Below, piece by piece: positions 10,282 through 21,458 of a DNA stretch of 64,000 nucleotides. How positions within the stretch are numbered: the first letter of the stretch is position 1; every line of letters begins with the position of its first letter. The position numbers were made by a program, and so were the translations under genes. Origin of the DNA: Nannochloris sp. 'desiccata' (Eukaryota > Chlorophyta > Trebouxiophyceae > Chlorellales > Chlorellaceae); NCBI GenBank assembly GCA_019044685.2, contig JAGTXX020000014.1:186001-250000 (forward strand), written 5' to 3'. The notes under the pieces were generated by a model that worked only from the letters and a program-made list of their open reading frames with translations, was not told the DNA's origin and did not search any database.

Positions 10282-12643
10282 ATGGCAGAGGCGATCTCCC
10301 AACATTTAGAAGGCTTGGCTAAAGAGCTGAGTTGCTCGATCTGGCGAGTCGTTTTTATCGATACTGAGACTATTATACACCAAGGAATAGCCCCCTTAAT
10401 TGCTAAAATGTCTCTAATATTTTTGAAAGTTTTCTGAACTTTGCAGCCTGTCCGTCATGGAGAACCCGGTAGCCAGGCTCCCCTGCTGCCACTACTTTTG
10501 CCAGTGAGTCCGTAAACATGATTATCTCATGTCCCTGGTATATAGCGCTTTTTCTGAGCACATTTTATTTTTCTGCAGAGGTTGCATTTCAGAGAGCGTT
10601 CGCCATTCCGCCAAGTGCCCTGTCTGCAAGACCAAGGCAACCCGTAGAGACATAGCCGAAGATCCTACTATGGAACGTGTAGTGAAAGCCTTCCGCAACT
10701 TGCAGGATCACAAAGAGGATCTTATTGCTGGAGGGTTACCCGCCGCCCCTGCCATTCCTTGGTTGCAAGGTGTTGACGATGAAGACTTCCGTTCTTTGAG
10801 TCGTTCATTATCTGGCACAGCATTAGAAAATCTGCGTGTCAACAAAAGGGGACGAAGTAAATCTCCAGCCACTGTTCACAAACCATCTACTGCCGCCGCC
10901 GCCACCGCCGCTGCTGTTGCTGCTGGTGAAGTAGACAAAAAGGAGAATACTGAGAAACCAAGATCTCGTAAACGTTCTGATGCTTCTGCGAGCCAAGGTA
11001 TTCAGAAATTCTTCAAAAAGGACGCTACTGGTAACAAAACACCTGCCCCTCATACAACTAGCACTGGTGGTGATGCAGCAGAGGATGCTGAAATTGCCAA
11101 TGAGCATGTTGCTGAGTCGCCTACCGCGTCTGATTCTCGTATGCGTGGTAATGCCGGCGCTGACGATGCTGCCCGTCAATTGGATGATATAGTAGCTGGT
11201 CTAGACTCTGCTGAACCTACCCCATCAGAGCAACAAGGCCCGCCTGCTGCTCCCGCTGCTGCTGTGCCTGCTGCGGCGCTTTTCGATGTTGGCGGCGTTA
11301 ATTCTGGCAAGGAGAATCAGAAAAATGGCGTAAGACGTAATAATATGCAAAAGAAACCTGCTGGGGGTGCTGCTGCTCTTTCTAAAGAGGAACATGAGCA
11401 AGAAGCGCCAGATAGCAGTGGGCCCCGTCGTATCCCTACTCGCCTGGTTCCTTGGAACTGCAGTCTCTGTACCTTTGAAAATAAAGGTGGTGAAATCAAA
11501 TGCCAAATGTGTCAGACTGTGAAAGGAGCAGAAACGCCTCCCCCTGCTCAGCAAAATTTTCCTGCTGTAGCTGAAGCGTGGCCCGCTGCTCCTGCAGCAG
11601 CTGCTGCTGGCCACTTGGCAACGACAACTGGCGGTAAAACTGCGGTAAATCGCTCTTCGAAGAAAAGAACAACTACTGCGGCGGCGGCTACGCATGCAAA
11701 TGGCTCTTCTGAAGCTCCTGCTCCTGAGAAGCAACAGCAGCAGAGAAAGATGACAGGAGTCAAGCAAACTGGTGCCCGTGGCCGTACTATTACTACTACT
11801 GCGCAAAGGGAGAAACATACTCTTCCTGTTACTACTACTACTACTGAGGATATCAATGTTGGAGGCTGGACTGGAGGTGTTGCTAGTACGAAATGGGTTT
11901 TGCTTGGCTCCGGCCTCGACTCTTTAGGCAAAGAACAACTCCGCTTGCTTGGTGCCCTCTCCGGTGCAACTATCGCTGATAAATGGACTCCCCGAGTCAC
12001 CCACGTGATCTGTGGCGCTGGCGGTGCCAACGCTGCGTATCCTGGTGAAAAGACAGCACGTAGGACGTTTAAATATCTCATGGGGGTGCTTCATGGGAGA
12101 TGGGTTTTGACCCAGGAATGGGTCAATGCGACACTTTCTACCAAAACGAAAGTTGATGAAAGTGCATATCAAATAGAGAAGGATGGTGTTGGGTGTGCAT
12201 GCGGGGCTGCTGTTTCTAGAGCCGCAGCTATCACAGGCTGCGATGGAAATAAAAATGCAGCTGCTTCTCCCTTGTTGCTTCGCGGCTTTGAAGTGCAATT
12301 ACAAGGAGAGTTTGCGAATAAAGCGCAAATAATTGAGCTTGTAAAGGCAGCTGGAGGTAAGGTGGTCTCCCGATTACCTACAACTGGAGCGAATACTAGT
12401 ACTTCCGTTATAAAAAAGAAAGGCAAAAAAGTTGCCCAAGGTGGGGGTGTGGTACTGGTGGAAGTTCCAGATACTTCTGAAGCGGTCGCGGCTGGGTTTA
12501 AGGCGGCGATTGTAGGTCAAACATGGTTTGCCAAGGCTGTAGAGACTGGGGTGCCTGTAGCTTCACATCGGTGGTTAACAGATAGTATTAGTACTTTCCA
12601 GTTGAGCCCGCTCGATCAATCATTTTTGATTGGATCCTCCTAA
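10282..12643 (+). CDS. RING - RanBP2 zinc finger - tandem BRCT protein (BRCA1/BARD1-like)
   Basis: Three exons (10282-10343, 10447-10503, 10579-12643), 727 residues. The spliced N-terminus gives a complete C3HC4 RING: Cys18, Cys21, Cys34, His36, Cys39, Cys42, Cys53, Cys56. It is visible only after splicing, because the first intron has a GC donor (CTG|GCGAGT). A long Ala/Thr-rich linker follows. It contains a PIP-box-like SQGIQKFF near residue 177 and, at Trp332, a RanBP2-type zinc finger (WNCSLCTFENKGGEIKCQMC). The C-terminus has two BRCT repeats: about 473-560 (RVTHVICGAGG, GRWVLTQEWV) and about 590-727 (GFEVQLQGEF, HRWLTDSI). Probable nuclear E3 ligase in DNA-damage signalling, by analogy with BRCA1/BARD1. 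Confidence 0.82.
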
Positions 12644-12960
12644 GTTATTTCATACCATATCTGTTTTCTTTAGTTGTTGAGAATACGTTTCTTGATGTTG
12701 CCCGTTGTTATACACTAAGAATGTAGAGTAGATTGAGTGGTAAGAGGAGAACACCTTTTCTTGGTTAGGGCGCCATCAGTGATGTTGAATATCCGAAAAT
12801 CCTGAAAGAAGGAAGCTGGCATTGCAATCTGAAACTGAATTCAATGAATGCGATAATTTATTAAACGTCTCGATACAGGTCTCCGTTCTTATTTTCTGTT
12901 AGTACCAGTATTTATATATAGTTGAAATGCGTTATATCTTATTGTAACCACCCTTATAAG
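12644..12960. other. Intergenic spacer
   Basis: 317 bp between two co-oriented genes. No ORF or RNA gene seen; it holds a terminator and a promoter by position only. Confidence 0.35.
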
Positions 12961-15900
12961 ATGAGTTTGGGATCAGAAGAGAGAGGACAAATGGTCGGAT
13001 TTTCTTCTCCGTCGGCTTCCGCCAGGTCTCGAGGAATGGACACTGATCTCTATATATTTCTGTAAGTTGACACCCATTCTCGATTCCGGGTACCTTTGCA
13101 ATATGATTTCAAAAAAGCTTTGTTTGAAATTGCAATTTTCTGAACTTCTGGCCAATTTATAAGTGCATTCTTCCACTGTGCTTGCAGTATTGATGCTGGG
13201 GAAGATGCATTGCGATCTGAAGACGTAGGTCCTGATGGTTTCAGTCGGCTTGACGCTCAGAAAGAGTTGTTATTAGGCTCTGTTCGGAGCACACTTACAC
13301 AACATTGCAATAATGTTGACAACTTACTGCTTTATACTCTCGGGGAAGAGACGTATCACAAAGCCAACGTTGCTATTATTGTCACCGCACGTGGACGAGC
13401 TTCGGTGGCCCTCCCTCCTACGTGTTCTGCCATTGAATTTTACTCGTGCCTGCGGGACCTCTCCACAACAGGTGGTGAAACGAATTTTGCTGGTGCTCTA
13501 GGTCTAGCTTCCTTACTCGCACATAAAGCGGGATCGCCACGCATCATAGGCTTCATTGCTGGCGACTTGAATTCTTCTATGTTATCACCTTCTTCTAATA
13601 GTAATAAAGACGCCGAGTCGTTGGCAGTAACTCTCTCTTCTCGAGTCGAATCCTTGCCTTTACACGGCTCTGAATTGACCTTGATCAGCTTCGCTTCTCC
13701 CAGAGAGCTTGATACGCCAGCTCTACACTCATTAGAACTCTCCCTGGGTAAAGAAAAGATTCGATGGGTCCATTCAAAAGGCAATAAAGAAAGTGGTTGT
13801 GATAATTATTCTCAATTTTTAATGGATTTGAAGCTCTGCATCGGAGATGAAGCTGGCATTCCCAGTTTCATCGCTTCAAAATCAACGCCAGAACAAGAAT
13901 TAAATGAAGAAACCACGCCCCCTGTCACCACTGCTTCTACTAGTTCTACAAGAAAGGTTGATTTTCAAAAATCTGGTCCGCTCCAACGAAGTTCTTTCAC
14001 CTGCCGTGACTCGAGTCTCGATGTGTTATTGCACCACTCCCGTTCAGGTTTACTCCGCAGCAAAATGCCTACGTATAGCACTCTAGCCGCTAAAGCTTCT
14101 CAAGGACAATCTGCCAACAACATCGGCATGAAGAGCGGCAGCAGGGGCAGCGGCAGTAGTGAGTTCTTATCAACTCCTCACGGCTGCTACATTCGTATCA
14201 TGCCGCAACCCAAATACAGAACCTTACTCACTTTTAAAGGAGCTCTAATGGTAAGCCGTGGTGGGTATGAAACAGCACCGGTGCAGATTGCTACAAAACT
14301 AGCCGCAATGACCGCCACAATCAGCAGACAGCTTGTCCAGCCATCAACTAACGGCACGTCTAGTGTTGGAAGAGGCAAAACGAGGCCGTGTAAACTAGGA
14401 CGTGGTCCGTTGGGTGTAATTAAGATATTACAAAATATGAATCACCCTGAAATGTTGCTGTTGACTTGGATGCCAAGTGGAAAAATTGAGTCTTCATCAG
14501 GAAAATTGAAACCCAAGTCCTCCCCGCCTCGTACTGCAAACAATGAGGTACCCCCCTCTTCTCCTGTTACTGCTGATCTAAATGGTAGTAGCTCGGCTAC
14601 AGACAAGAAGTATCCTATTCCTGAGCCGTTTAATATGTTTTCTGGTCGCCCTCCAGTGACCTTGGCTTCCCTGATACAGACTCTCCGTGGTCGTGGCGGT
14701 ACTGGTATTGAAAGTGCGGTACAAAATCCGTTTGAGCATGATGGATGGGAATATTGGGCTCAAGGGCACCCTGCTCCTTTCCATTATATGACTGTACTTT
14801 CGCGACCAGGAGGTTCTCTTTCAAACTCTTCGACTGGTGCCTCTTCCCCTTCTCTCTGCAGCGGCAGCAGTGGTGGTGGTGGCGGTGTCACAGTGGTAGA
14901 AAAGACATTGGAGATTGTTGCTGCTAATAGCAATAGCAATGATCGTGGTAGTACTAGTAGTAGTACTAGTAGTAGCGACTTAAAAGTATACGAAAAAGGC
15001 TATTCTTTACTGTTTAATACACCTCATAGTACAACTTCAATCGCTGCATCTTCGTCTGTCGAGACGGGAATCAACATCGTTGGTGGCGGTGGTGGTGGTA
15101 GTACCTGCGCTGGTATTACTAGCAGTGGTGATATCCCACCTATTTGGATACCAACTGGCACAACTACAGAAGAACCCGCAGAAGAAAAAGAAGAAGAAGA
15201 AGAAGATGAGGTACAAGCTGCTAGTACTGCTTTTGAGGGGAGGTTTGGTACGAGGAAGAAAGCGCAAGGCACCTCGATCTCGGTAAATGAGAAAAGTACT
15301 CCAACACGTGCATCCAGCACCACAGCAGCGGAATTTATGCCCTCTATTGTGACTAGTATTGTCAGTAATGCGGTGTTTATTTCTACGTTTTTGGGGTTAT
15401 GTACGCTTCTTGGTGTGCAAGTAGTGCTGAGCGTGTTTAGCAATCTAGGCAAGCAAGCAGCCAGGATGGTGTTGACAGGAGCACCAGCAGACGACCAACA
15501 CCCTGTGCGTAGTATGGAAGGAGTAAACGATGAACACGGGAAGCAGGCAGTACAAAACGTACAGGAAACCTCTCCTCCGCCTCTTCGCCTGCCTTCGTTC
15601 TCTCCTTCTCTCGAGTATCCACTTTCTGAAGACTTTCTATTACGCTTGAAAAGCCGCCAACACATTGAAAATGAGCTTTCTTCCTTGATGATGTCACCCC
15701 CTTGGGTATCGATCGCAGATGTCGTACAGTCCATTCGAGACGCTGTTGCATCTAATAATAATAATAATAATAATGGTACTATTGTTGGCAGCTCTGGTAT
15801 TGGTAAGGCCAAGGAAGCAAGTAGTACAGGCCGTGGTATAAATGGAGCTAATAATAATACGAATCAAGAGATTACGAGCGCAGCTCACCCAGCTGCGATT

Positions 15901-16620
15901 ATTCTCGGTCCCTTGGATCCAGCCGCTGTGTCGTATCTACTGAAACTACAGCAGGCGCAGCAGCAACACATGCTGCATCATCATCACCACCAGCTACAAC
16001 AGCAACAGAAGCAGGAGGTACACAGCAGAGGTGTTAATGGAGGAACCCAACATGTTGTCGAAGAGTATACACAAACAAATTCTCTTCAGCACCGCCACCA
16101 ACCACAAACTGAGGCAGCAACTGCCTCAGATACAACCAACCTTAGCAAATCCATCAAAGCTGGGTTGAATGACTCGGCAGAATCACTGGACAAATCTGCC
16201 ACTAGCTGTGGTGGAGATACCTCAAGACCCATCGATATTGCTTCTAACAGTAATGGTATTACTATTCCCCTTGGGAGTAGAAATACAAGTAACACAGCAA
16301 GAAAGATTTCTATTACAATGGGAGAGTCTGCTGCGTCCGGTGAAGTTGCAGTCACGGTAAATGGCCGGCAGCTACCCTTGTCTTCATCTACCTCAACTGC
16401 GTGCCTCGATATCGACGCAACAGAGCGTGTGTTACCGCGTGAAGCGTCATTACCTATCCCCATTCCTTGCTCAAATACGTTTGTTGAGCAGGATGGCGAG
16501 GATGAGGAAGAGGTGAAAATGACGCCTCCTGGGGCGGTGACCTCATCTGTGGTGGCGGGGGCAAGAGCAAATGGGCTTGAAGGGTCTGCTCCTCCTCCAA
16601 AGACCGACACTGCTGAATAA
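12961..16620 (+). CDS. Large protein: Rpn10-like VWA, possible Rpn13-like Pru and DEUBAD, one membrane segment
   Basis: Two exons (12961-13061 and 13188-16620), 1177 residues. Residues about 27-260 look like the VWA domain of proteasome subunit Rpn10: YIFLIDAGEDALR, RLDAQKELL, ANVAIIVTARGRASV, then GGETNFAGALGLASLL and RIIGFIAGDL in the order seen in Rpn10 (INF.TGI..A.LAL, RII.FVGSP). Residues about 365-530 recall an Rpn13 Pru domain (YRTLLTFKGALMV, LLLTWMPSGKIES); this match is weak. A hydrophobic segment at about 755-790 could cross a membrane. Residues about 845-955 resemble a DEUBAD (RQHIENELSSLMMSPPW, ADVVQSIRDAV, LGPLDPAAVSYLLK). Ser/Asn/Gln-rich linkers join them. I know no protein with this layout. 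The VWA call is fairly firm; the rest is tentative. Confidence 0.6.
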
Positions 16621-16674
16621 AAGTATCGATTCGCTCGAAAAGTATCAGTCTTCTGCATTCAATTCATTCAAATA

Positions 16675-16891
16675 TGTATGCATGTATGTATGTATGTATG
16701 TATGTATGTATGTATGTATGTATGTATGTATGTATGTATGTATGTATGTATGTATGTATGTATGTATGTATGTATGTATGTATGTATGTATGTATGTATG
16801 TATGTATGTATGTATGTATGTATGTATGTATGTATGTATGTATGTATGTATGTATGTATGTATGTATGTATGTATGTATGTATGTATGTAT
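16675..16891. repeat. (ATGT)n tetranucleotide microsatellite
   Basis: About 54 near-perfect copies of ATGT/TATG with one interruption (GCATG) near 16681. It lies 55 bp after the stop of the VWA gene, so probably in its 3' UTR, between two convergent genes. The 4-nt unit contains no stop in any forward frame, which creates false Met-Tyr-Val-Cys ORFs. Confidence 0.97.
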
Positions 16892-17255
16892 CTGCAATTT
16901 ATCTTTTTTTCCCGTCTTGCAAATTTTGTTTTTGTTTTCTTTTATTCTTTTATTTTTTTGTGTTTTATCTATGCCCTTGTTTATTCTGCAACCTGCATAT
17001 GTATTATTATTATCTCTGTGTTATATTCGCAATTGCATTTTTTTTTAAGTCATTTATCTTGTAACGGCAGCAAACAAACCAACTAAACTATCATTTTAAG
17101 ATACTTTTACCACGGCGCGCTCTGTCTCAAACCAATCTCTTTTATAAACAATAAAAGAAGATAAACTCAAAACTGCTACTAATCTACACTCTCGCGGCGT
17201 ATTATTATTCTTATTAAATCTATATTCTCTATAAACACTTCTTATTACTGATCTA
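16892..17255. other. Convergent 3' intergenic region
   Basis: T-rich spacer between the microsatellite and the 3' end of the minus-strand gene. No gene seen. Confidence 0.4.
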
Positions 17256-17951
17256 CTACTGAGATCTCTTTCTCTCCCGATCTTCTGCATCTGCCTCCAT
17301 CTGTGCCGCCAACTGCTGCTGTTGTTTCAATAATCTCATATCCTCCGGGGACAAACCCCTTCTTGCTGATAACCGCAATCTATGCATTTCTTCTTCTTCC
17401 TCTGATACCTTCTCTTTGACCGCAAACGGGTGGTTATCGGGCAGCTCAATAGTATCTAAATCAACTGTGCCGCCATCACGAACGATTTCTTGGCGACGTC
17501 TGCGCCTGGCTGCTTGCACTTGTTCATCACTGAGTTCCTCCATTTGAACCTTTTTCATACCTTTCATGGCCTTGGAATACGAATCCTCAGATGCGCCGCC
17601 ATTGGGTTTGTAGCCTCGTTCTTCAAGGCTGCGATTTCTGCTTCGAGACCAGGCGCCAATGGTGCGGAGGAGGGCAAGGATGGCGATGAAGCCGGCGGGG
17701 AAGGAGATATACCAAGGAGCAGTTGAAGTTTGATTGGGGGAAGTTGCAGAGGAAGGATCGATGCTGACGTAAAGATCTGCTTCGGAGACAGGGCTTTGCT
17801 TTCTGGCAGTGACAATTACGGCGCTGCTGCTGCGGTGGTGGCGTCGAGCAGGGAGCGAGATCAATTTGATCTTTTGAGGGAGGAGGGAGGGAAGGATAGA
17901 CACGCGCAGGTTAAGGCAGGACGCTGAGTTTAAGAGTCCTTGGCACTGCAT
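17256..17951 (-). CDS. Probable plastid single-pass membrane protein
   Basis: Intronless, 231 residues. The first 50 residues are rich in Ser, Leu and Arg and poor in acid, ending SSSAVIVTARK: a likely chloroplast transit peptide with cleavage near VTAR. One transmembrane helix follows at about 79-100 (WYISFPAGFIAILALLRTIG). The rest is a charged, largely helical tail: KAMKGMKKVQMEELSDEQVQ, an Arg cluster RRRRRQE, then acidic and Gln-rich stretches. I do not recognise the family with certainty. It is convergent with the VWA gene and divergent from the Rab GDI gene. Confidence 0.6.
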   Translation of the reverse strand: MQCQGLLNSASCLNLRVSILPSLLPQKIKLISLPARRHHRSSSAVIVTARKQSPVSEADLYVSIDPSSATSPNQTSTAPWYISFPAGFIAILALLRTIGAWSRSRNRSLEERGYKPNGGASEDSYSKAMKGMKKVQMEELSDEQVQAARRRRRQEIVRDGGTVDLDTIELPDNHPFAVKEKVSEEEEEMHRLRLSARRGLSPEDMRLLKQQQQLAAQMEADAEDRERKRSQ

Positions 17952-18378
17952 GGTGCTTGAATTTAAATTTCGTTACTTGAAACCGAGGGAAAAGTGGTGC
18001 ACGGAAGATGGGTAATTTTACTTTGCAAAGGTAAAAAGATCGGAAGCTGAAGTGTGATCAGGGCAACCACGCGCTGATTCTGATATGGGATATATCTGAT
18101 CAAGTCAACTAATTGAGAAAAATAGCTCGAAATGCGTTTGGAGGGTGAAATTTATCTTTGCTAGTTTCCTATCAACTGCCACCTTGGCGCTAAAAGCTTG
18201 TTTTATAGCTGGCTCGCACTACTTAGGACATAAATAACCACATTTCTTGTTACTATAGGATCTACGTCTTGAGTAAGCACCCGTTCGACTGCATTCCTTT
18301 GCAATCAATTGACCAAAAAAGTTGGTGATCATCGTTTAATTACTTGTTGCGACTTTCTGTTTATCCCAATCTACCGCC
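17952..18378. promoter_or_regulatory. Divergent promoter region (plastid membrane protein / Rab GDI)
   Basis: 427 bp between two divergent start codons; promoter function is inferred from position. No specific motif is assigned. Confidence 0.35.
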
Positions 18379-20104
18379 ATGGATGAAGAGTATGACGCAA
18401 TTGTGTTGGGCACAGGCTTAAAGGAATGTATTCTCTCTGGTCTGTTGTCAGTGGATGGCCTCAAAGTTTTGCACATTGACCGCAACAACTATTATGGAGG
18501 ACACTCTGCCTCATTAAACCTGAAGCAGGTAGGTTTTGAAACTGGCTTTGATGTGAATGCCTGTCTTTGAGAGGCTGCTTGTCCATCCAAAGCTGTATAT
18601 GTGCTTTACTGTTCACCCTTCAAATGTTGGCGATCACCGATTGCACCCGCTCTTAAACCTTTTTTGCTTCTTCTACGTGTGCAGTTGTTTGAGCGTTTCC
18701 GTCCTGGAGAAGAGCCACCTGCATCTCTCGGAGCTTCTAGGGACTACAACGTCGATCTCGTTCCTAAGTTTATCATGGTAAGGAGTAGAGAATAGAAAAA
18801 CACAGCCTACCTAATATTTTTTTATCAATTGATTTTCTCGTCTCTTTGGACACCTCCTCTAAACAAACAAAAATTTCGCTTTATTTTCCTTCTTCTAGGC
18901 AAACGGCAACTTAGTCAAGGTTCTCATCCACACTGACGTTACCAAGTACCTCGAATTCAAAGCCGTCGACGGGTCCTACGTCCTCCAAAAAGGCAGAGTC
19001 GAAAAAGTTCCCGCTTCCGATTGGGAGGCTCTAAAATCACCGTTGATGGGCTTATTCGAAAAACGCCGTGCAGCCAAATTTTTAGGCTATTGCCAACAAT
19101 ACAATCCTCAAGATTCTTCCACGTGGCGTAACTGGGACTTGACAAAAATGTCTATGCATGCTCTCTATACAGAATTTGGTCTTGATCTCATGACGATTGA
19201 TTTTATTGGACATGCCATTGCGTTGCACCGAGACGATAATTACGTCACCAGACCAGCTCAGCCTACAGTTTTGAAAATTAAACTGTATTATGAATCTATG
19301 ATGCGATATGAAGGGCTTACGTCCCCTTATATTTATCCTTTGTATGGATTAGGAGAGCTTCCTCAAGCGTTTGCAAGGTTGTCGGCAGTACACGGAGGTA
19401 CATATATGCTTGATCGACCTGATGTTGAGGTTGTTTATGATGAGCAAGGGGTGGTGACTGGTGTCAGTGCTGGTGGAGAGACGGCCAAGACGAAATTGGT
19501 GGTGGGAGATCCGTCCTACTTCCCCAACAGGGTAAGAGAAAAGAAGAAGAGATTTTTTTGATTTTTTTATGTTTTTGCGCCTTGTCAAAAAAGGGATTTT
19601 ATTTTTTGATTCCATTTTTTCTTCTCTTTCTCTTTTCTACAGATTATCAAAACTGGACAGGTAGTTCGTGCCATGTGCATCTTATCCCACCCAATTCCCG
19701 GCACAGGCGACATGCACTCTGCGCAAATCATCTTACCTCAGAAACAAGTCGGGCGCCGCTCTGACATTTATGTGTTTTGCTGCTCGTACTCCCATAACGT
19801 CGCCCCCAAAGACAAATGGATTGCGTTTGTGTCTACCACAGTGGAAACAAGCAACCCGCAAGCAGAGCTTGCAGCGGGGTTGGCGTTGCTGGGCCATGTA
19901 GATGAGAAGTTTATTGAGGTGGTGGATGTGTATGAGCCGCTCGAAGATGGGACAACTGACAAAGCATTTGTGTCCAAGGGATACGACGCAACTAGTCACT
20001 TTGAGACGGAGATTGAGGATGTGTTGGATATGTATCAGAGGATCACAGGCAAAGAGTTGGATTTGGATAGAGAAGATCTTGGAAAGACACAGGAAGCTCA
20101 TTGA
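18379..20104 (+). CDS. GDI1: Rab GDP-dissociation inhibitor
   Basis: Four exons (18379-18528, 18685-18777, 18899-19531, 19643-20104) give 445 residues, exactly the normal GDI length. Rab GDI extracts prenylated GDP-bound Rab GTPases from membranes and recycles them through the cytosol. Hallmarks are the N-terminal dinucleotide-fold-like [18 protein letters not shown], then IDRNNYYGG, the Rab-binding region (FKAVDGSYV), [13 protein letters not shown], and [21 protein letters not shown]. The C-terminal [13 protein letters not shown] also fits. All introns are GT-AG. The complete length and motifs leave little doubt; Rab escort protein would be longer. Confidence 0.95.
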
Positions 20105-20243
20105 AAAAGTAAAAAAAAATAAGTGTCTGAAAATTTTCAAGGTGCAATTGTTTTTCTTTTATGATTTTTTTTTTACTGCTTTGAATATCAGTTGGTAGTT
20201 GGCTGTAAGGGAGTTACACAGTGTTGGTTGGACCAATAGCTTA

Positions 20244-21265
20244 TCAATCCATCTGCCGCTCTACGTCAGCTGTACTATTTAGTGCTTCTAGTGCTGCCTT
20301 CACTATTTTTATTTTTTCTTCGCTAGCAACACGACGGCCCCAAAACTCAGCCAACTCCTCTTGACTGTATTCATTTCTTTCTTCGCCTTCCTCCCCCTCT
20401 GGTACATGTATGGTACTCTGTGCATGCATAATTCCGGCCCTGCGATGTAGAAAAGACGTTTTCTTGCTGCTAAAATGCACTTTAGGGTGCAAAAACTGCA
20501 TTTTACTTGGCTGCGGACAGCTAAAAGAGCCGTGAATTTCCTTTGCTCCTGTGACTTGGAGTATTGTCGCTGCATTGTCTTCATCAACACCGCCACCTGG
20601 CATGATGGATACTCTCCCTTCAGCATGTTGTATTAGAGCAGAAAGTTCTTCTAGTCCATGGAAAGCCTTTGAGTGACCGCCCGATGTGAGAATCCGCTTG
20701 ACACCACAGTCAATAAGGGAATTTAAAGCTGTGCGTTGATCCTTGACGACATCAAACGCACGATGAAAAGTAAAATCTAAATCTGTATAGGTAAAAGTGG
20801 AAGTAGGTTTAGCAAGGGGAAAGGGAGAGGGTTTAGAGTCATATATCAAGTTGAAGACGGGGCCGTAGAAACATCTATAAAATTTAGATATAATGGAAAG
20901 AATGACTTGCTTAGGGCTTTGCAGAGTTCAACAAATTTAACAGTCAGGTGCGCATCTATCGTGCCATCTGGATGTAGAAAGCCCGATACGATTCCATGCG
21001 CACCCAGTCCAGCAAATTGAATGATGTCTGCGGTAATAAGATCAATTTCGTCTTGAGAATACACAAAATCGCCACATCGAGGCCTAACCAAAACATGTAT
21101 TTTACAAGTATTTATTCTACGGCAAACTTGCGCAACGAAGGCATAGCTTGGAGAAACGCCACCTGCATCGAGACAAGATGCCAGTTCTAACCGATCTGCC
21201 CCAGAATCAGCAGCGGCAACAGCAGATTTAAAGCTGTCCACGCAAACTTCTAGTGCATATTGCAT
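20244..21265 (-). CDS. CutC-family protein
   Basis: Two exons (20911-21265 and 20244-20782), 297 residues. The intron (20783-20910) has a GC donor (CTAA|GCAAGT) and ends CTATACAG. This join produces LCKALNLDFTFHRAFDVV, matching the conserved CutC segment around FHRAFD. The family is a TIM-barrel protein historically linked to copper homeostasis; its biochemical activity is uncertain. Motifs: MQYALEVCVDSFKSAVAA, GADRLELASCLDAGGVSPS, HVLVRPRCGDFVYS, KRILTSGG and IMPGGGVDEDNAA. The C-terminus has an acidic insertion (PEGEEGEERNE). Short convergent spacing separates it from the GDI gene. Read without splicing, the gene would appear broken. Confidence 0.88.
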
Positions 21266-21458
21266 TATACTTGAAATTGTGATTATACTTGATTTTCCTG
21301 ACAGGATTTGGTCTCAATAGCCCAAATAGAGAATCACTGCCCAAAGGTGACCTTGAAGGCTGGCTTCTCTGCAGCGCTTCGCCACTCAAAATTTTCAAAC
21401 TCTTTACCGCACGCCACACTCCCCAAAGAGCTTTGTTAATTATAACAAACTTACCACG

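Noticed and set aside
11225..12081. Long minus-strand ORFs inside the RING-BRCT gene
   Set aside because: Low-complexity Ser/Arg/Cys shadows of Ala/Thr/Gly-rich coding on the plus strand.
15024..15812. 262-codon minus-strand ORF within the VWA gene
   Set aside because: Shadow of the plus-strand gene; Ser/Leu-rich with no domain, and the plus strand has clear domain matches in the same transcript.
16664..17086. Long overlapping ORFs of repeated Met-Tyr-Val-Cys or His-Thr-Tyr-Ile in several frames
   Set aside because: They are only the translation of the ATGT microsatellite, which has no stop in these frames.
20846..20930. CutC gene apparently broken into two ORFs
   Set aside because: A GC-AG intron restores the conserved FHRAFD region in frame.
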